Shown: positions 1 to 5,038 of the stretch, piece after piece | Numbering within the stretch: position 1 is the first letter of the stretch | How the letters are laid out: the number at the start of each line of letters is the position of its first letter | Assembly: GCF_910584465.1 (NCBI RefSeq) | Contig: NZ_CAJUBK010000102.1 | Span: forward strand, 1 to 5,075 | DNA length: 5,075 nt | Source: an uncultured Oscillibacter sp. | GTDB lineage: Bacteria > Bacillota > Clostridia > Oscillospirales > Oscillospiraceae | Direction of reading: 5' to 3' | Notes under the pieces: model-generated | The model's database searches: none | Seen by the model: only the letters and a program-made list of their open reading frames with translations | What the model was told of the DNA's origin: nothing | Program-made: the position numbers and the translations under genes

Positions 1-2
1 GC

Positions 3-1106
3 CCCACCTGCGGGTCCTGCTCCGGCATGTACACCGCCAACTCCATGAACTGCCTCACCGAGGCCATCGGCATGGCCCTCCGGGGCAACGGCACCATCCC
101 CGCCGTGTGGTCCGCCCGCCTGCGGCTGGCCAAGCACACCGGCATGAAGATCATGGAGCTGGTGGAGCGGGACATCCGCCCCCGGGACATCCTGACCGAA
201 GCCGCCTTCCGCAACGCCGAGACCGTGGACATGGCCCTGGGCTGCTCCACCAACACCATGCTCCACCTCCCCGCCATCGCCCACGAGTGCGGCATCGAAC
301 TGGATCTGGACCTGTCCAACGAGATCTCCAGCAGGACCCCCAACCTCTGCCATCTGGCCCCCGCCGGGGACACCTACATGGAGGACCTGGAGGCCGCGGG
401 CGGCGTCTACGCCGTCATGAAGGAGCTGACCAAGAAGGATCTCCTGGACACCTCCCTCATCACCTGCACCGGCAGGACCATCGCCGAGAACCTGGAGGGC
501 GTGGAGAACCGGGATCCCGAGCTGATCCGCCCCATCGAGCGCCCCTACTCCCAGGACGGCGGCATCGCCGTGCTCAAGGGGGACCTGGCCCCGGAGGGCT
601 GCGTCGTCAAGCGCTCCGCCGTGGCCCCGGAGATGATGGTCCACACCGGCCCCGCCCGGGTCTTCGACAGCGAGGAGGACGCCATCGCCGCCATCTACGC
701 CGGGGAGATCCGGGCCGGGGACGTGGTGGTCATCCGCTACGAGGGCCCCAAGGGCGGCCCCGGTATGCGGGAGATGCTGAACCCCACCTCCGCCATCGCG
801 GGCATGGGCCTGGACAAGGACGTGGCCCTGATCACCGACGGGCGCTTCTCCGGCGCGACCCGGGGCGCCTCCATCGGCCACGTCTGTCCCGAGGCGGCCC
901 AGGGCGGCCCCATCGCCTTCGTGGAGGACGGGGACATCATCGCCATCGACATCCCCAAGTGCTCCATCTCCCTGAAGGTGGACGAGGCCGTCCTCGCCCA
1001 GCGGAGGGCCAAGTGGGTCTGCCCGGAGCCGAAGATCTCCACCGGCTACGCCGCCCGGTATGCCAAGCTGGTCTCCAGCGCGGCCAAGGGCGCGGTGCTG
1101 GGATGA
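3..1106 (+). CDS. ilvD: Dihydroxy-acid dehydratase, 5'-truncated by the window edge
   Basis: IlvD dehydrates 2,3-dihydroxy-isovalerate and 2,3-dihydroxy-3-methylvalerate to the 2-oxo acids in cytoplasmic valine/isoleucine (and leucine) synthesis, using an Fe-S cluster and Mg2+. The open frame runs in from the left edge: the first complete codons read PTCGSCSGMYTANSMNCL, the cysteine-containing segment typical of the ILVD/EDD family that supplies a cluster ligand. Further family landmarks are LGCSTNTMLHLPA (about nt 237-275), YEGPKGGPGMREML (about nt 738-779) and the C-terminal signature ITDGRFSGATRG (about nt 834-866). 367 residues are visible; the family is usually about 550-560, so roughly the first third lies outside. 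The ATG at 27 is internal, not a start. The C-terminus is intact and ends naturally at TGA 1104-1106. Phosphogluconate dehydratase (Edd) is the related alternative, but the motif wording fits IlvD better. No other ilv gene is visible. Confidence 0.96.
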   Translation, partial: PTCGSCSGMYTANSMNCLTEAIGMALRGNGTIPAVWSARLRLAKHTGMKIMELVERDIRPRDILTEAAFRNAETVDMALGCSTNTMLHLPAIAHECGIELDLDLSNEISSRTPNLCHLAPAGDTYMEDLEAAGGVYAVMKELTKKDLLDTSLITCTGRTIAENLEGVENRDPELIRPIERPYSQDGGIAVLKGDLAPEGCVVKRSAVAPEMMVHTGPARVFDSEEDAIAAIYAGEIRAGDVVVIRYEGPKGGPGMREMLNPTSAIAGMGLDKDVALITDGRFSGATRGASIGHVCPEAAQGGPIAFVEDGDIIAIDIPKCSISLKVDEAVLAQRRAKWVCPEPKISTGYAARYAKLVSSAAKGAVLG

Positions 1107-1283
1107 TCCGGAGGCCGTGCGGAGGAGGATCCCGCAGGGCGTCCGGCGCTTGGCCGGCCGGGACGGCGCGGCGCGCGGGACGGATGGGGTCATCCGCAGG
1201 CGCTGCGGCGGCCCCGGCGGCGGCGAGGGATGCCGGGGGCCGCGGCAGGAGCCGCAGCCCCGTGCGTCCAAGGAGGCGGTCTG
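1107..1283. other. GC-rich spacer between ilvD and the PAP2 gene
   Basis: This 177-base stretch is almost entirely G and C and has no AT-rich -10-like element, so I see no promoter here; the PAP2 gene may be read through from ilvD. It can fold: CGGCCCCGGC (1209-1218) pairs with GCCGGGGGCCG (1232-1242) apart from one bulged base. No T-run follows, so it is not a convincing terminator. Open frames cross it (one from an ATG overlapping the ilvD stop at 1103, one ending in TGATG at the PAP2 start), but their Arg/Gly/Ala-rich translations look like translated GC-rich noise. Confidence 0.5.
1270..1276 (+). promoter_or_regulatory. Ribosome binding site deciding the PAP2 start
   Basis: AAGGAGG lies seven bases before the ATG at 1284. 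No comparable site precedes the in-frame upstream ATG at 1230, so 1284 is chosen as the start. Confidence 0.85.
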
Positions 1284-1817
1284 ATGCAGCATGCTGAACT
1301 GGCAGTCCTGGACTGGATCCAGCTCCACCTGCGCTGTGAGCTCCTCGACCGGCTGATGCCCTTCGTCAGCGGCCTGTCCGACCACGGAGAAGTCTGGATC
1401 TTGACCGCCGCGGTCCTGCTCCTCCTCCGGCGGCAGCGGAGGTACGGCGTCTGCGCCGCCTGCGCCCTGGTCCTGGATCTGGTGTCCTGCAACCTGATCT
1501 TGAAGCCCCTCATCGGCCGGGCCCGGCCCTTCGCCTCCCGCCCGGACCTCCTCCTGCTGGTCCCCCCGCCGGGGGACGCCTCCTTCCCCTCCGGACATAC
1601 GGCGGCGGCCTTCGCCGTGGTCTTCGCCCTGAAGACCGCCGGGAGCCCTCTGTGGATCCCGGCCCTCGTCCTGGCCGCCGTCACCGCTTTCTCCCGGCTG
1701 TACCTCTATGTCCACTGGCCCAGCGACGTCCTGGGCGGCATCCTCCTGGGGGCCGCTGTGGGCTGGGCCGGGGCGAAGCTCGCGCAGGCCGTCCCCCGGG
1801 ACCGGGGGCGGACCTGA
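1284..1817 (+). CDS. PAP2-superfamily membrane phosphatase
   Basis: This 177-residue integral membrane protein carries the complete phosphatidic-acid-phosphatase type 2 signature: KPLIGRARP (K74, R81, P82; the KX6RP motif), FPSGHT (residues 101-106, with H105) and SRLYLYVHWPSD (S137, R138, catalytic-type H144, D148; the SRX5HX3D motif). Hydrophobic stretches near 38-48, 55-72, 106-117, 122-136 and 149-164 fit a small multi-pass enzyme with its active site at the outer membrane face. Such bacterial enzymes dephosphorylate undecaprenyl pyrophosphate or lipid phosphates such as phosphatidylglycerol-phosphate; the sequence alone does not say which. The start at 1284 is fixed by AAGGAGG seven bases upstream; an in-frame ATG at 1230 would add 18 low-complexity residues without a ribosome binding site. 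It lies 177 bases after ilvD on the same strand, with no visible promoter of its own. A BcrC/YbjG-like role in cell-wall lipid recycling is possible but unproven. Confidence 0.93.
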   Translation: MQHAELAVLDWIQLHLRCELLDRLMPFVSGLSDHGEVWILTAAVLLLLRRQRRYGVCAACALVLDLVSCNLILKPLIGRARPFASRPDLLLLVPPPGDASFPSGHTAAAFAVVFALKTAGSPLWIPALVLAAVTAFSRLYLYVHWPSDVLGGILLGAAVGWAGAKLAQAVPRDRGRT

Positions 1818-1820
1818 GGA

Positions 1821-1850
1821 GGGCCCCGGGGCCTGCCGGGCCCGGGGCCC
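1821..1850 (+). terminator. All-GC hairpin directly after the PAP2 stop
   Basis: GGGCCCCGGG (1821-1830) is perfectly complementary to CCCGGGGCCC (1841-1850), with a 10-base loop. It begins four bases after the PAP2 stop codon. The tail is CTCTCGC rather than a T-run, so it may slow or stop polymerase or protect the mRNA end, but it is not a canonical intrinsic terminator. Confidence 0.4.
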
Positions 1851-1902
1851 CTCTCGCAGCGCTCCCCCTCCCCGCCGGCCGCCGCGGCTCCCCCGACGCT
1901 CC

Positions 1903-1932
1903 AAAGCCCCGGACCCTGTTGGGTCCGGGGCT
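1903..1932 (-). terminator. Perfect 12-bp hairpin between convergent genes, probable terminator
   Basis: AGCCCCGGACCC (1905-1916) and GGGTCCGGGGCT (1921-1932) form a perfect 12-bp stem closed by TGTT. Read on the minus strand, the stem is followed by TTTGG, a short U-tract, and it sits 35 bases past the stop of the cysteine-rich gene, so it best serves as that gene's terminator. On the plus strand it is followed by CCTGTC, so it could add to PAP2 termination but lacks a U-run there. Confidence 0.6.
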
Positions 1933-1967
1933 CCTGTCGCAGGCATCATCGGTGATAAGGACGCCCC

Positions 1968-2165
1968 TCAGCAGCAGGGGGCGGGGTTGCAGGGATTGCA
2001 GCCGCAGCCGCAGTTGCAGCCGCCGCAGTTGTTGTTGCAGCCGCAGTTGCAGCCGCAGCCACAGCCGCTGCCGCCCCAGCTGTTGTTGCCGCAGCAGCAC
2101 CAGACGATGATGAGCAGGATGATGATCCAGCAGCAGCTGCCGCCGCCAAAACCGTTATTGCACAT
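1968..2165 (-). CDS. Small cysteine-rich membrane-associated protein (chorion class high-cysteine HCB protein 13-like)
   Basis: This gene encodes 65 residues of which 19 are cysteine. After MCNNGFGGGS comes CCWIIILLIIVWCCC (residues 11-25), a short hydrophobic run bracketed by two Cys clusters. A Gly/Asn/Cys-only tail follows, with alternating C-G-C and C-N-C units at 35-56, ending NPCNPAPCC. It is a real gene rather than a low-complexity shadow: AGGAGG lies on the minus strand at 2178-2173, seven bases before the ATG, and the hydrophobic core and tail design match small proteins in gut Clostridia that databases label chorion class high-cysteine HCB protein 13. I recall that name from general knowledge and could not search. 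The function is not established; metal binding, a disulfide-linked surface or spore component, or membrane anchoring are guesses. It lies 73 bases downstream of the SLH gene on the same strand and has a likely terminator beyond its stop. Confidence 0.82.
   Translation of the reverse strand: MCNNGFGGGSCCWIIILLIIVWCCCGNNSWGGSGCGCGCNCGCNNNCGGCNCGCGCNPCNPAPCC
2004..2056. repeat. In-frame 20-bp direct repeat inside the cysteine-rich gene
   Basis: The 20-mer GCAGCCGCAGTTGCAGCCGC occurs at 2004-2023 and again at 2037-2056, exactly 33 bases (11 codons) apart. The copies encode residues of about 37-43 (CGCNCGC) and 48-54 (GGCNCGC). The spacing keeps the frame, so the tail probably grew by tandem duplication or slippage. 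Confidence 0.8.
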
Positions 2166-2172
2166 GATGGAA

Positions 2173-2178
2173 CCTCCT
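2173..2178 (-). promoter_or_regulatory. Ribosome binding site of the cysteine-rich gene
   Basis: On the minus strand AGGAGG is followed by seven bases and then the ATG at 2165-2163. It supports both the reality and the start of this small gene. The 73-base gap upstream also holds a 6-bp inverted repeat (AGACCG/CGGTCT, about 2188-2207); I see no convincing promoter there. Confidence 0.8.
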
Positions 2179-2238
2179 AAGAGATGTAGACCGGATCGGA
2201 GCGGTCTCAGTTCATCATATGCGCTTAGGGCGAAGGGG

Positions 2239-3312
2239 TTACAGCCTCCAGTTGACCACGCTGGGAGCGGCGTCCCTCTCGAACTGCGTGAAGACGCCCT
2301 TCTCCATCAGCGTCTGCGCCAGCGTCCGGCCCGTGCCGGAGACCTGGGCCTCCAGGGCGTAATAAGAGATGTACACCAGCTCCGCCCGCAGGAACGGATC
2401 TTGCCGGAGCATGGCGGCCTCCCCCTCCGTCAGCAGCCCGACGTCCCGGGCCCGGCTCAGGGTGTCCGACAGGTCCGTGTTGGCGGCGGAGCTGTAGCCC
2501 AGGGCCCGGAGGATGAACTCCGTATACTGCCGCGCGTTGACCGGATGGGAGGGCCGGAACTGGCCCGCGCCCCAGCCGTTGGTGTAGCCCCGCTCATAGG
2601 CGTAGCCGACATACTTCGCCCCATTGGTCCCGGCCCGGACGTCCGTGAAGGGACAGCTCCCCTCCCAGGCCAGCGCCTCGCTCTCCTCCCCCAGCACCCG
2701 GATGAACATGATGAGGGCCTGGAGCCGGGTAGGCGCGGCCTCCAGGTCGAAGCCCTGGCCGTAGCCGGTGGAGCTCCCCTGGAAAAGGTGTATGGCCTTC
2801 AAAGCGGCGGCCATCGCGTTATAGTCCGTGGCGGTGGAATAGCGGAACGTGCAGCTCCCCTGATGGTCCAGCACGGCGGTCTTGCTTGTGACGAGGAAGC
2901 TGGCGGCGGTATCCTCCGCCACCAGGTAGCGGTGGTCCGCGGCGAGGCTGCCGCCGCTGGGGACCACCGCGCCGGCGGTCACGTCCACCACCGCGCCGGC
3001 AGGATAGTCCACCCGGGCGCTCCCCGCCAGCAAAAGCACACCGTCGCCGGTGGACGCCTGCAGGGCGTCGTCCTGCTTCAGGCGGACCTCCGCCCACACG
3101 GCGGGGGCGCCCGCCGCCCCGCCGTCTTCCTGACGAGGGGGGACGGAGCCGTCCAGGCGGGCGTCGACGGCAGCGTCCACCTTCCCGGTGAAGACGCCGG
3201 TGAGGTAGGAGAGCGAAGCGAGGGGATCGGCCGCGTCCCCGGCGGCCGCCGCCCAAACGACCGCAGCCGCGAGCACGCACAGCGGCAGCAGGCATAAGAT
3301 CTTTTTCTGCAT
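2239..3312 (-). CDS. Exported SLH-domain (S-layer homology) protein
   Basis: This 357-residue protein begins with a signal peptide: MQKK, then a hydrophobic run ILCLLPLCVLAAAVVWAAAA, with cleavage likely near residues 23-28. Residues of about 75-160 form a beta-rich domain (KQDDALQASTGDGVLLLAGS and the segment after it) that I recognise as recurrent in Oscillospiraceae surface proteins but cannot name. The C-terminal half carries SLH repeats: a degenerate one at about 163-215, a clear one at 221-272 (PFTDV, then YVGYAYERGYTNGWG, QFRP and ALGY) and another at about 280-322. SLH domains hold proteins non-covalently on pyruvylated secondary cell-wall polymers, so this is probably surface-attached. 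No catalytic domain is visible. The start ATG is preceded by GGAGAAAGGGA on the minus strand, and rex ends only 25 bases upstream, suggesting one transcript. The product may be structural or help organise the cell wall. Confidence 0.88.
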   Translation of the reverse strand: MQKKILCLLPLCVLAAAVVWAAAAGDAADPLASLSYLTGVFTGKVDAAVDARLDGSVPPRQEDGGAAGAPAVWAEVRLKQDDALQASTGDGVLLLAGSARVDYPAGAVVDVTAGAVVPSGGSLAADHRYLVAEDTAASFLVTSKTAVLDHQGSCTFRYSTATDYNAMAAALKAIHLFQGSSTGYGQGFDLEAAPTRLQALIMFIRVLGEESEALAWEGSCPFTDVRAGTNGAKYVGYAYERGYTNGWGAGQFRPSHPVNARQYTEFILRALGYSSAANTDLSDTLSRARDVGLLTEGEAAMLRQDPFLRAELVYISYYALEAQVSGTGRTLAQTLMEKGVFTQFERDAAPSVVNWRL

Positions 3313-3337
3313 GAAGGTCCCTTTCTCCGGCCCCGTA

Positions 3338-3967
3338 TCAGCGGTTGGCGATACGGTAGCTCAAGGTCAGCAGGCTGTCGGCAAAATGGATGTTCTCGAT
3401 CTTCACGTCCGGCTGGCCGCAGGTGAGCTCCACGTTGGTGAAGTTCCAAAACCCCCGGACGCCCAAGGCGATGAGCCGGTCCGCCGTCTCCTGGGCGATG
3501 GCCTGGGGGATGGTCAGCACCACCACATCCACGCTGTGGGACCCGATATAGGCGTCCACCTCGTCCATGGAGTAGATGGGGACGCCGTTGACCTTGGTCC
3601 CGGTGAGGGCGGGGGAGATGTCGAAGGCGGCGTCCACGGTGAAGCCGGTCCGGGCGAAGGGGAAATTCTGCAGCAGGGCGCGGCCCAGGTTCCCGACGCC
3701 GATCATGACCAGGTGATGGTCATTGTCCACCCCCAGGATGTGGCCGATCTCGGTGTGGAGCTCCTCCACGTTATAGCCGTAACCCTGCTGGCCGAACTCA
3801 CCGAAGCAGCTCAGGTCCTGGCGGATCTGAGAGGCGGTGATGTTCATCTCCTGGCCCAGGGAATGGGAGGAGATGCGTACCACGCCCTTGGCGCAGAGCT
3901 CTGTCAATTGCCGGTAGTAGCGGGGCAGCCGCCGGATCACGGCATCGGAGACATTTTCTTTCTTCAA
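3338..3967 (-). CDS. rex: Redox-sensing transcriptional repressor Rex
   Basis: Rex is a homodimeric cytoplasmic repressor that releases DNA when NADH is high relative to NAD+, thereby opening fermentation and NADH-oxidising genes. From the proposed start the protein has 209 residues, the normal family length. An N-terminal winged helix spans about 1-75 (IRRLPRYYRQL, recognition region ITASQIRQDLSCFGEFGQQG, then GYGYNV). A Rossmann NAD(H) domain follows, with MIGVGNLGRALLQN (GxGxxG at 90-95), D116 at the end of the second strand and NFTNVEL at 175-181. The C-terminal helix of the domain-swapped dimer ends SYRIANR. The preferred start is TTG at 3967-3965, because GGGAG lies eight bases upstream and the resulting MKKENVSDAVIRRLP resembles known Rex N-termini. 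An in-frame TTG at 3982 would add five residues but has no good ribosome binding site. It heads a probable two-gene transcript with the SLH gene. Confidence 0.95.
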   Translation of the reverse strand: MKKENVSDAVIRRLPRYYRQLTELCAKGVVRISSHSLGQEMNITASQIRQDLSCFGEFGQQGYGYNVEELHTEIGHILGVDNDHHLVMIGVGNLGRALLQNFPFARTGFTVDAAFDISPALTGTKVNGVPIYSMDEVDAYIGSHSVDVVVLTIPQAIAQETADRLIALGVRGFWNFTNVELTCGQPDVKIENIHFADSLLTLSYRIANR

Positions 3968-4007
3968 AACGCTCACTCCCAATCAAAACTTTATCATAAC
4001 ATTTTAT

Positions 4008-4036
4008 AGTTTAGCTCAAAACCAACAACTTGTCAA
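4008..4036 (-). promoter_or_regulatory. Probable rex promoter
   Basis: On the minus strand TTGACA (4036-4031) is followed by 17 bases and TAAACT (4013-4008); a second -10-like TATAAA lies at 4008-4003 but with a 22-base spacing. The -35 is perfect and the region is AT-rich against a GC-rich background. A start near 4001 would leave a leader of about 35 bases before the TTG start of rex. Confidence 0.6.
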
Positions 4037-4048
4037 TTTTTTTAACAA
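4030..4048. promoter_or_regulatory. Candidate Rex operator over the rex -35 element
   Basis: On the minus strand the site reads TTGTTAA-N5-TTGACAA. The clostridial Rex box is TTGTTAA-N4-TTAACAA, so both half-sites match (one mismatch in the second) but the centre is one base longer. Its right half contains the -35 TTGACA of the rex promoter, the expected position for autorepression. Confidence 0.5.
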
Positions 4049-4055
4049 TCTTTTT

Positions 4056-4074
4056 TCGTAAAAATTTTTGACAA
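4056..4074. promoter_or_regulatory. Second Rex-box-like palindrome between the divergent promoters
   Basis: On the minus strand this reads TTGTCAA-N5-TTTACGA, again 19 bases long with a 5-base centre and a weaker second half-site. It lies between the rex operator and the -35 of the tRNA-Arg promoter, five bases before the latter. It could be a second Rex contact site or simply AT-rich promoter DNA. Confidence 0.3.
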
Positions 4075-4079
4075 AACGC

Positions 4080-4108
4080 TTTACAGGCCGGGGAGATCCT
4101 GCTATACT
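4080..4108 (+). promoter_or_regulatory. Promoter of the tRNA-Arg transcript
   Basis: TTTACA (4080-4085) is separated by 17 bases from TATACT (4103-4108), and TGC directly before the -10 adds an extended -10 element. Transcription would start near 4115, giving a leader of about 67 bases before the tRNA. That leader contains a small GGCC-CTTG-GGCC hairpin at 4129-4140. No other promoter of this quality is seen on the plus strand in the window. Confidence 0.75.
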
Positions 4109-4181
4109 AGCAAAAGACTCGAAGGGGCGGCCCTTGGGCCCTGGCGTCCCTCGGTACGACAAGTGCATAAGTGAAAGGTAT

Positions 4182-4258
4182 GCGCCCGTGGCGCAGTTGG
4201 ATAGCGCGTCAGACTCCGACTCTGAAGGCCGCTGGTTCGAATCCAGTCGGGCGTACCA
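4182..4258 (+). tRNA. tRNA-Arg, anticodon CCG
   Basis: A complete cloverleaf of 77 bases including an encoded CCA end. The acceptor stem GCGCCCG (4182-4188) pairs with CGGGCGT (4248-4254) with one G-U pair. The D stem is GCGC/GCGC (4191-4194, 4204-4207). The anticodon stem TCAGA/TCTGA encloses the loop CTCCGAC (4214-4220), with anticodon CCG at 4216-4218 reading the Arg codon CGG. A five-base variable loop follows, then a T arm with TTCGAAT (4236-4242). A is the discriminator at 4255 and CCA occupies 4256-4258. CGG is a used codon in this GC-rich genome (for example in the rubrerythrin gene), so a dedicated CCG tRNA is sensible. The upstream promoter and the immediate terminator suggest a single-gene transcript. 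Confidence 0.97.
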
Positions 4259-4291
4259 AAAGCCCTGAAAACTTCGTTTTCAGGGCTTTTT
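4258..4291 (+). terminator. Intrinsic terminator of tRNA-Arg
   Basis: AGCCCTGAAAA (4261-4271) pairs perfectly with TTTTCAGGGCT (4277-4287) around the loop CTTCG. The stem can extend to 14 bp using the flanking A and T runs, and TTTTT (4287-4291) follows the GC part. It starts at the last base of the tRNA. Confidence 0.93.
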
Positions 4292-4324
4292 CATAACTTA
4301 TCGCATCTATTTCTCGAATTTCAA

Positions 4325-4331
4325 AAGGAGG
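4325..4331 (+). promoter_or_regulatory. Ribosome binding site of rubrerythrin
   Basis: AAGGAGG lies eight bases before the ATG at 4340. Only about 33 bases separate it from the tRNA terminator, and no clear -35/-10 pair fits there, so the rbr promoter must overlap the terminator or the gene must rely on read-through. Confidence 0.85.
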
Positions 4332-4339
4332 AATTTTCT

Positions 4340-4876
4340 ATGTCCAAATACGCCGGAACGCAGACGGAGAAGAACCTGGAGGCCGCCTTTGCCGGGGAGT
4401 CCCAGGCCCGGAACAAGTACACCTACTTCGCCTCCAAGGCCAAGAAGGAGGGCTTCGAGCAGATCGCCGCCCTGTTCCTGAAGACCGCCGACAACGAGAA
4501 AGAGCACGCCAAGATGTGGTTCAAGGAGCTGGAGGGCATCGGCTCCACCGCCGAGAACCTGGGCGCCGCCGCCGACGGGGAGAACTACGAGTGGACCGAT
4601 ATGTACGAGGGCTTCGCCAAGACCGCCGAGGCGGAGGGCTTCCCGGAGCTGGCCGCAAAATTCCGGGCGGTCGGCGAGATCGAGAAGCACCACGAAGAGC
4701 GGTACCGGGCCCTGCTCCGCAGCGTGGAGGCCCGGGAGGTCTTCAAGAAGAGCGAGGTCAAGGTCTGGGAGTGCCGGAACTGCGGGCATATCGTGGTGGG
4801 CACCGCCGCTCCCGAGGTCTGCCCCGTCTGCGCCCATCCCCAGGCTTATTTCGAGGTCCGCGCGGAGAATTATTGA
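4340..4876 (+). CDS. rbr: Rubrerythrin
   Basis: Rubrerythrin is a cytoplasmic NADH-linked peroxidase of anaerobes that reduces hydrogen peroxide to water through a diiron site fed by a rubredoxin-like Fe(Cys)4 centre. The 178-residue protein is complete. Its N-terminal four-helix ferritin-like domain (about 1-130) contains FAGESQARNKY with E20, NEKEH with E53 and H56, FAKTAEAEG with E97, and IEKHHEERY with E115 and H118, the expected carboxylate/histidine ligand pattern. The C-terminal rubredoxin-like domain has WECRNCGH (C145, C148) and EVCPVCAHP (C161, C164). Length and domain order are those of classical rubrerythrin rather than reverse rubrerythrin, in which the rubredoxin domain comes first. 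The start is supported by AAGGAGG at eight bases. It follows the tRNA-Arg terminator; the nearby rex gene makes redox control plausible but nothing shows it directly. Confidence 0.96.
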   Translation: MSKYAGTQTEKNLEAAFAGESQARNKYTYFASKAKKEGFEQIAALFLKTADNEKEHAKMWFKELEGIGSTAENLGAAADGENYEWTDMYEGFAKTAEAEGFPELAAKFRAVGEIEKHHEERYRALLRSVEAREVFKKSEVKVWECRNCGHIVVGTAAPEVCPVCAHPQAYFEVRAENY

Positions 4877-4976
4877 GTACATAGTTCCGGTCAAGGAGGT
4901 CCCGACGGTCGACGGGAGCCCCGGATAGGGGCGCCGGGACCGCCCGGTCTCCCGCAGTGACCGCCCCTGACCCAAC
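4877..4976. other. Non-coding GC-rich stretch after rubrerythrin
   Basis: No gene is supported. AAGGAGGT at 4893-4900 resembles a ribosome binding site, but no ATG, GTG or TTG follows at a usable distance. Short stems are possible: TCCCG/CGGGA (4900-4904, 4913-4917) and GCCCC/GGGGC (4918-4922, 4928-4932). Confidence 0.5.
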
Positions 4977-5004
4977 AGGCGCACCGCAGCACAGCGGTGC
5001 GCCT
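4977..5004. repeat. Inverted repeat 1 of the downstream palindrome cluster
   Basis: AGGCGCACCGC (4977-4987) and GCGGTGCGCCT (4994-5004) form a perfect 11-bp stem with the six-base loop AGCACA. No T-run follows. It begins 100 bases after the rubrerythrin stop and could end that transcript. Confidence 0.75.
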
Positions 5005-5037
5005 CAGCCTGTCGAAAAGTCTTTTCGACAGGCTGAG
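5003..5037. repeat. Inverted repeat 2, a 17-bp perfect palindrome
   Basis: The 17-base arm at 5003-5019 (CTCAGCCTGTCGAAAAG) is exactly complementary to 5021-5037, with a single base between. In RNA the loop would open to about three to five bases. It shares CT (5003-5004) with inverted repeat 1, so the two cannot both be fully paired. No U-tract follows on either strand. Confidence 0.85.
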
Positions 5038-5038
5038 C

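Noticed and set aside
1230..1283. Upstream ATG extension of the PAP2 gene
   Set aside because: It would add 18 residues of Ala/Gly-rich sequence and lacks a ribosome binding site, whereas AAGGAGG sits seven bases before 1284.
1060..1284. 74-residue open frame ending in a TGATG overlap with the PAP2 start
   Set aside because: The overlap looks like translational coupling, but the start lies inside ilvD with no ribosome binding site and the product is Arg/Gly-rich noise. PAP2 has its own strong site.
107..1297. 396-residue open frame overlapping ilvD
   Set aside because: This is the +1 shadow of ilvD, and its translation is dominated by Arg, Gly, Pro and His. Its tail from the ATG at 1103, which overlaps the ilvD stop, was considered as a coupled small gene, but it is low complexity with no recognisable pattern.
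1990..2095. Repetitive GCAGCCGCAGTTG block as a possible CRISPR or non-coding repeat array
   Set aside because: The periodicity follows codons of a Cys/Gly/Asn-rich protein; there are no unique spacers of constant length.
1946..2149. Alanine-rich minus-strand frame within the cysteine-rich gene
   Set aside because: It is the frame-shifted reading of the same repeats (poly-Ala in place of Cys/Gly). It lacks the AGGAGG-to-ATG spacing that supports the cysteine-rich frame.
1708..3297. 529-residue open frame on the plus strand
   Set aside because: It runs antisense to the SLH gene, has no ribosome binding site at its start, begins inside the PAP2 gene and gives an Arg/Gly/Pro-rich translation without domain logic. 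Long antisense frames are common in GC-rich genes.
3311..4009. 232-residue plus-strand frame opposite rex
   Set aside because: It is antisense to a clear rex gene and starts at the reverse of the SLH start region.
4068..4268. 66-residue frame covering the tRNA
   Set aside because: It reads straight through the tRNA-Arg cloverleaf and into its terminator.
4893..4900. AAGGAGGT as the start signal of a small gene after rubrerythrin
   Set aside because: No start codon follows at a usable distance and no open frame continues.
4307..4984. 225-residue minus-strand frame opposite rubrerythrin
   Set aside because: It is antisense to an unmistakable rubrerythrin gene, and the Leu/Gly-rich translation is the mirror of its codon use.
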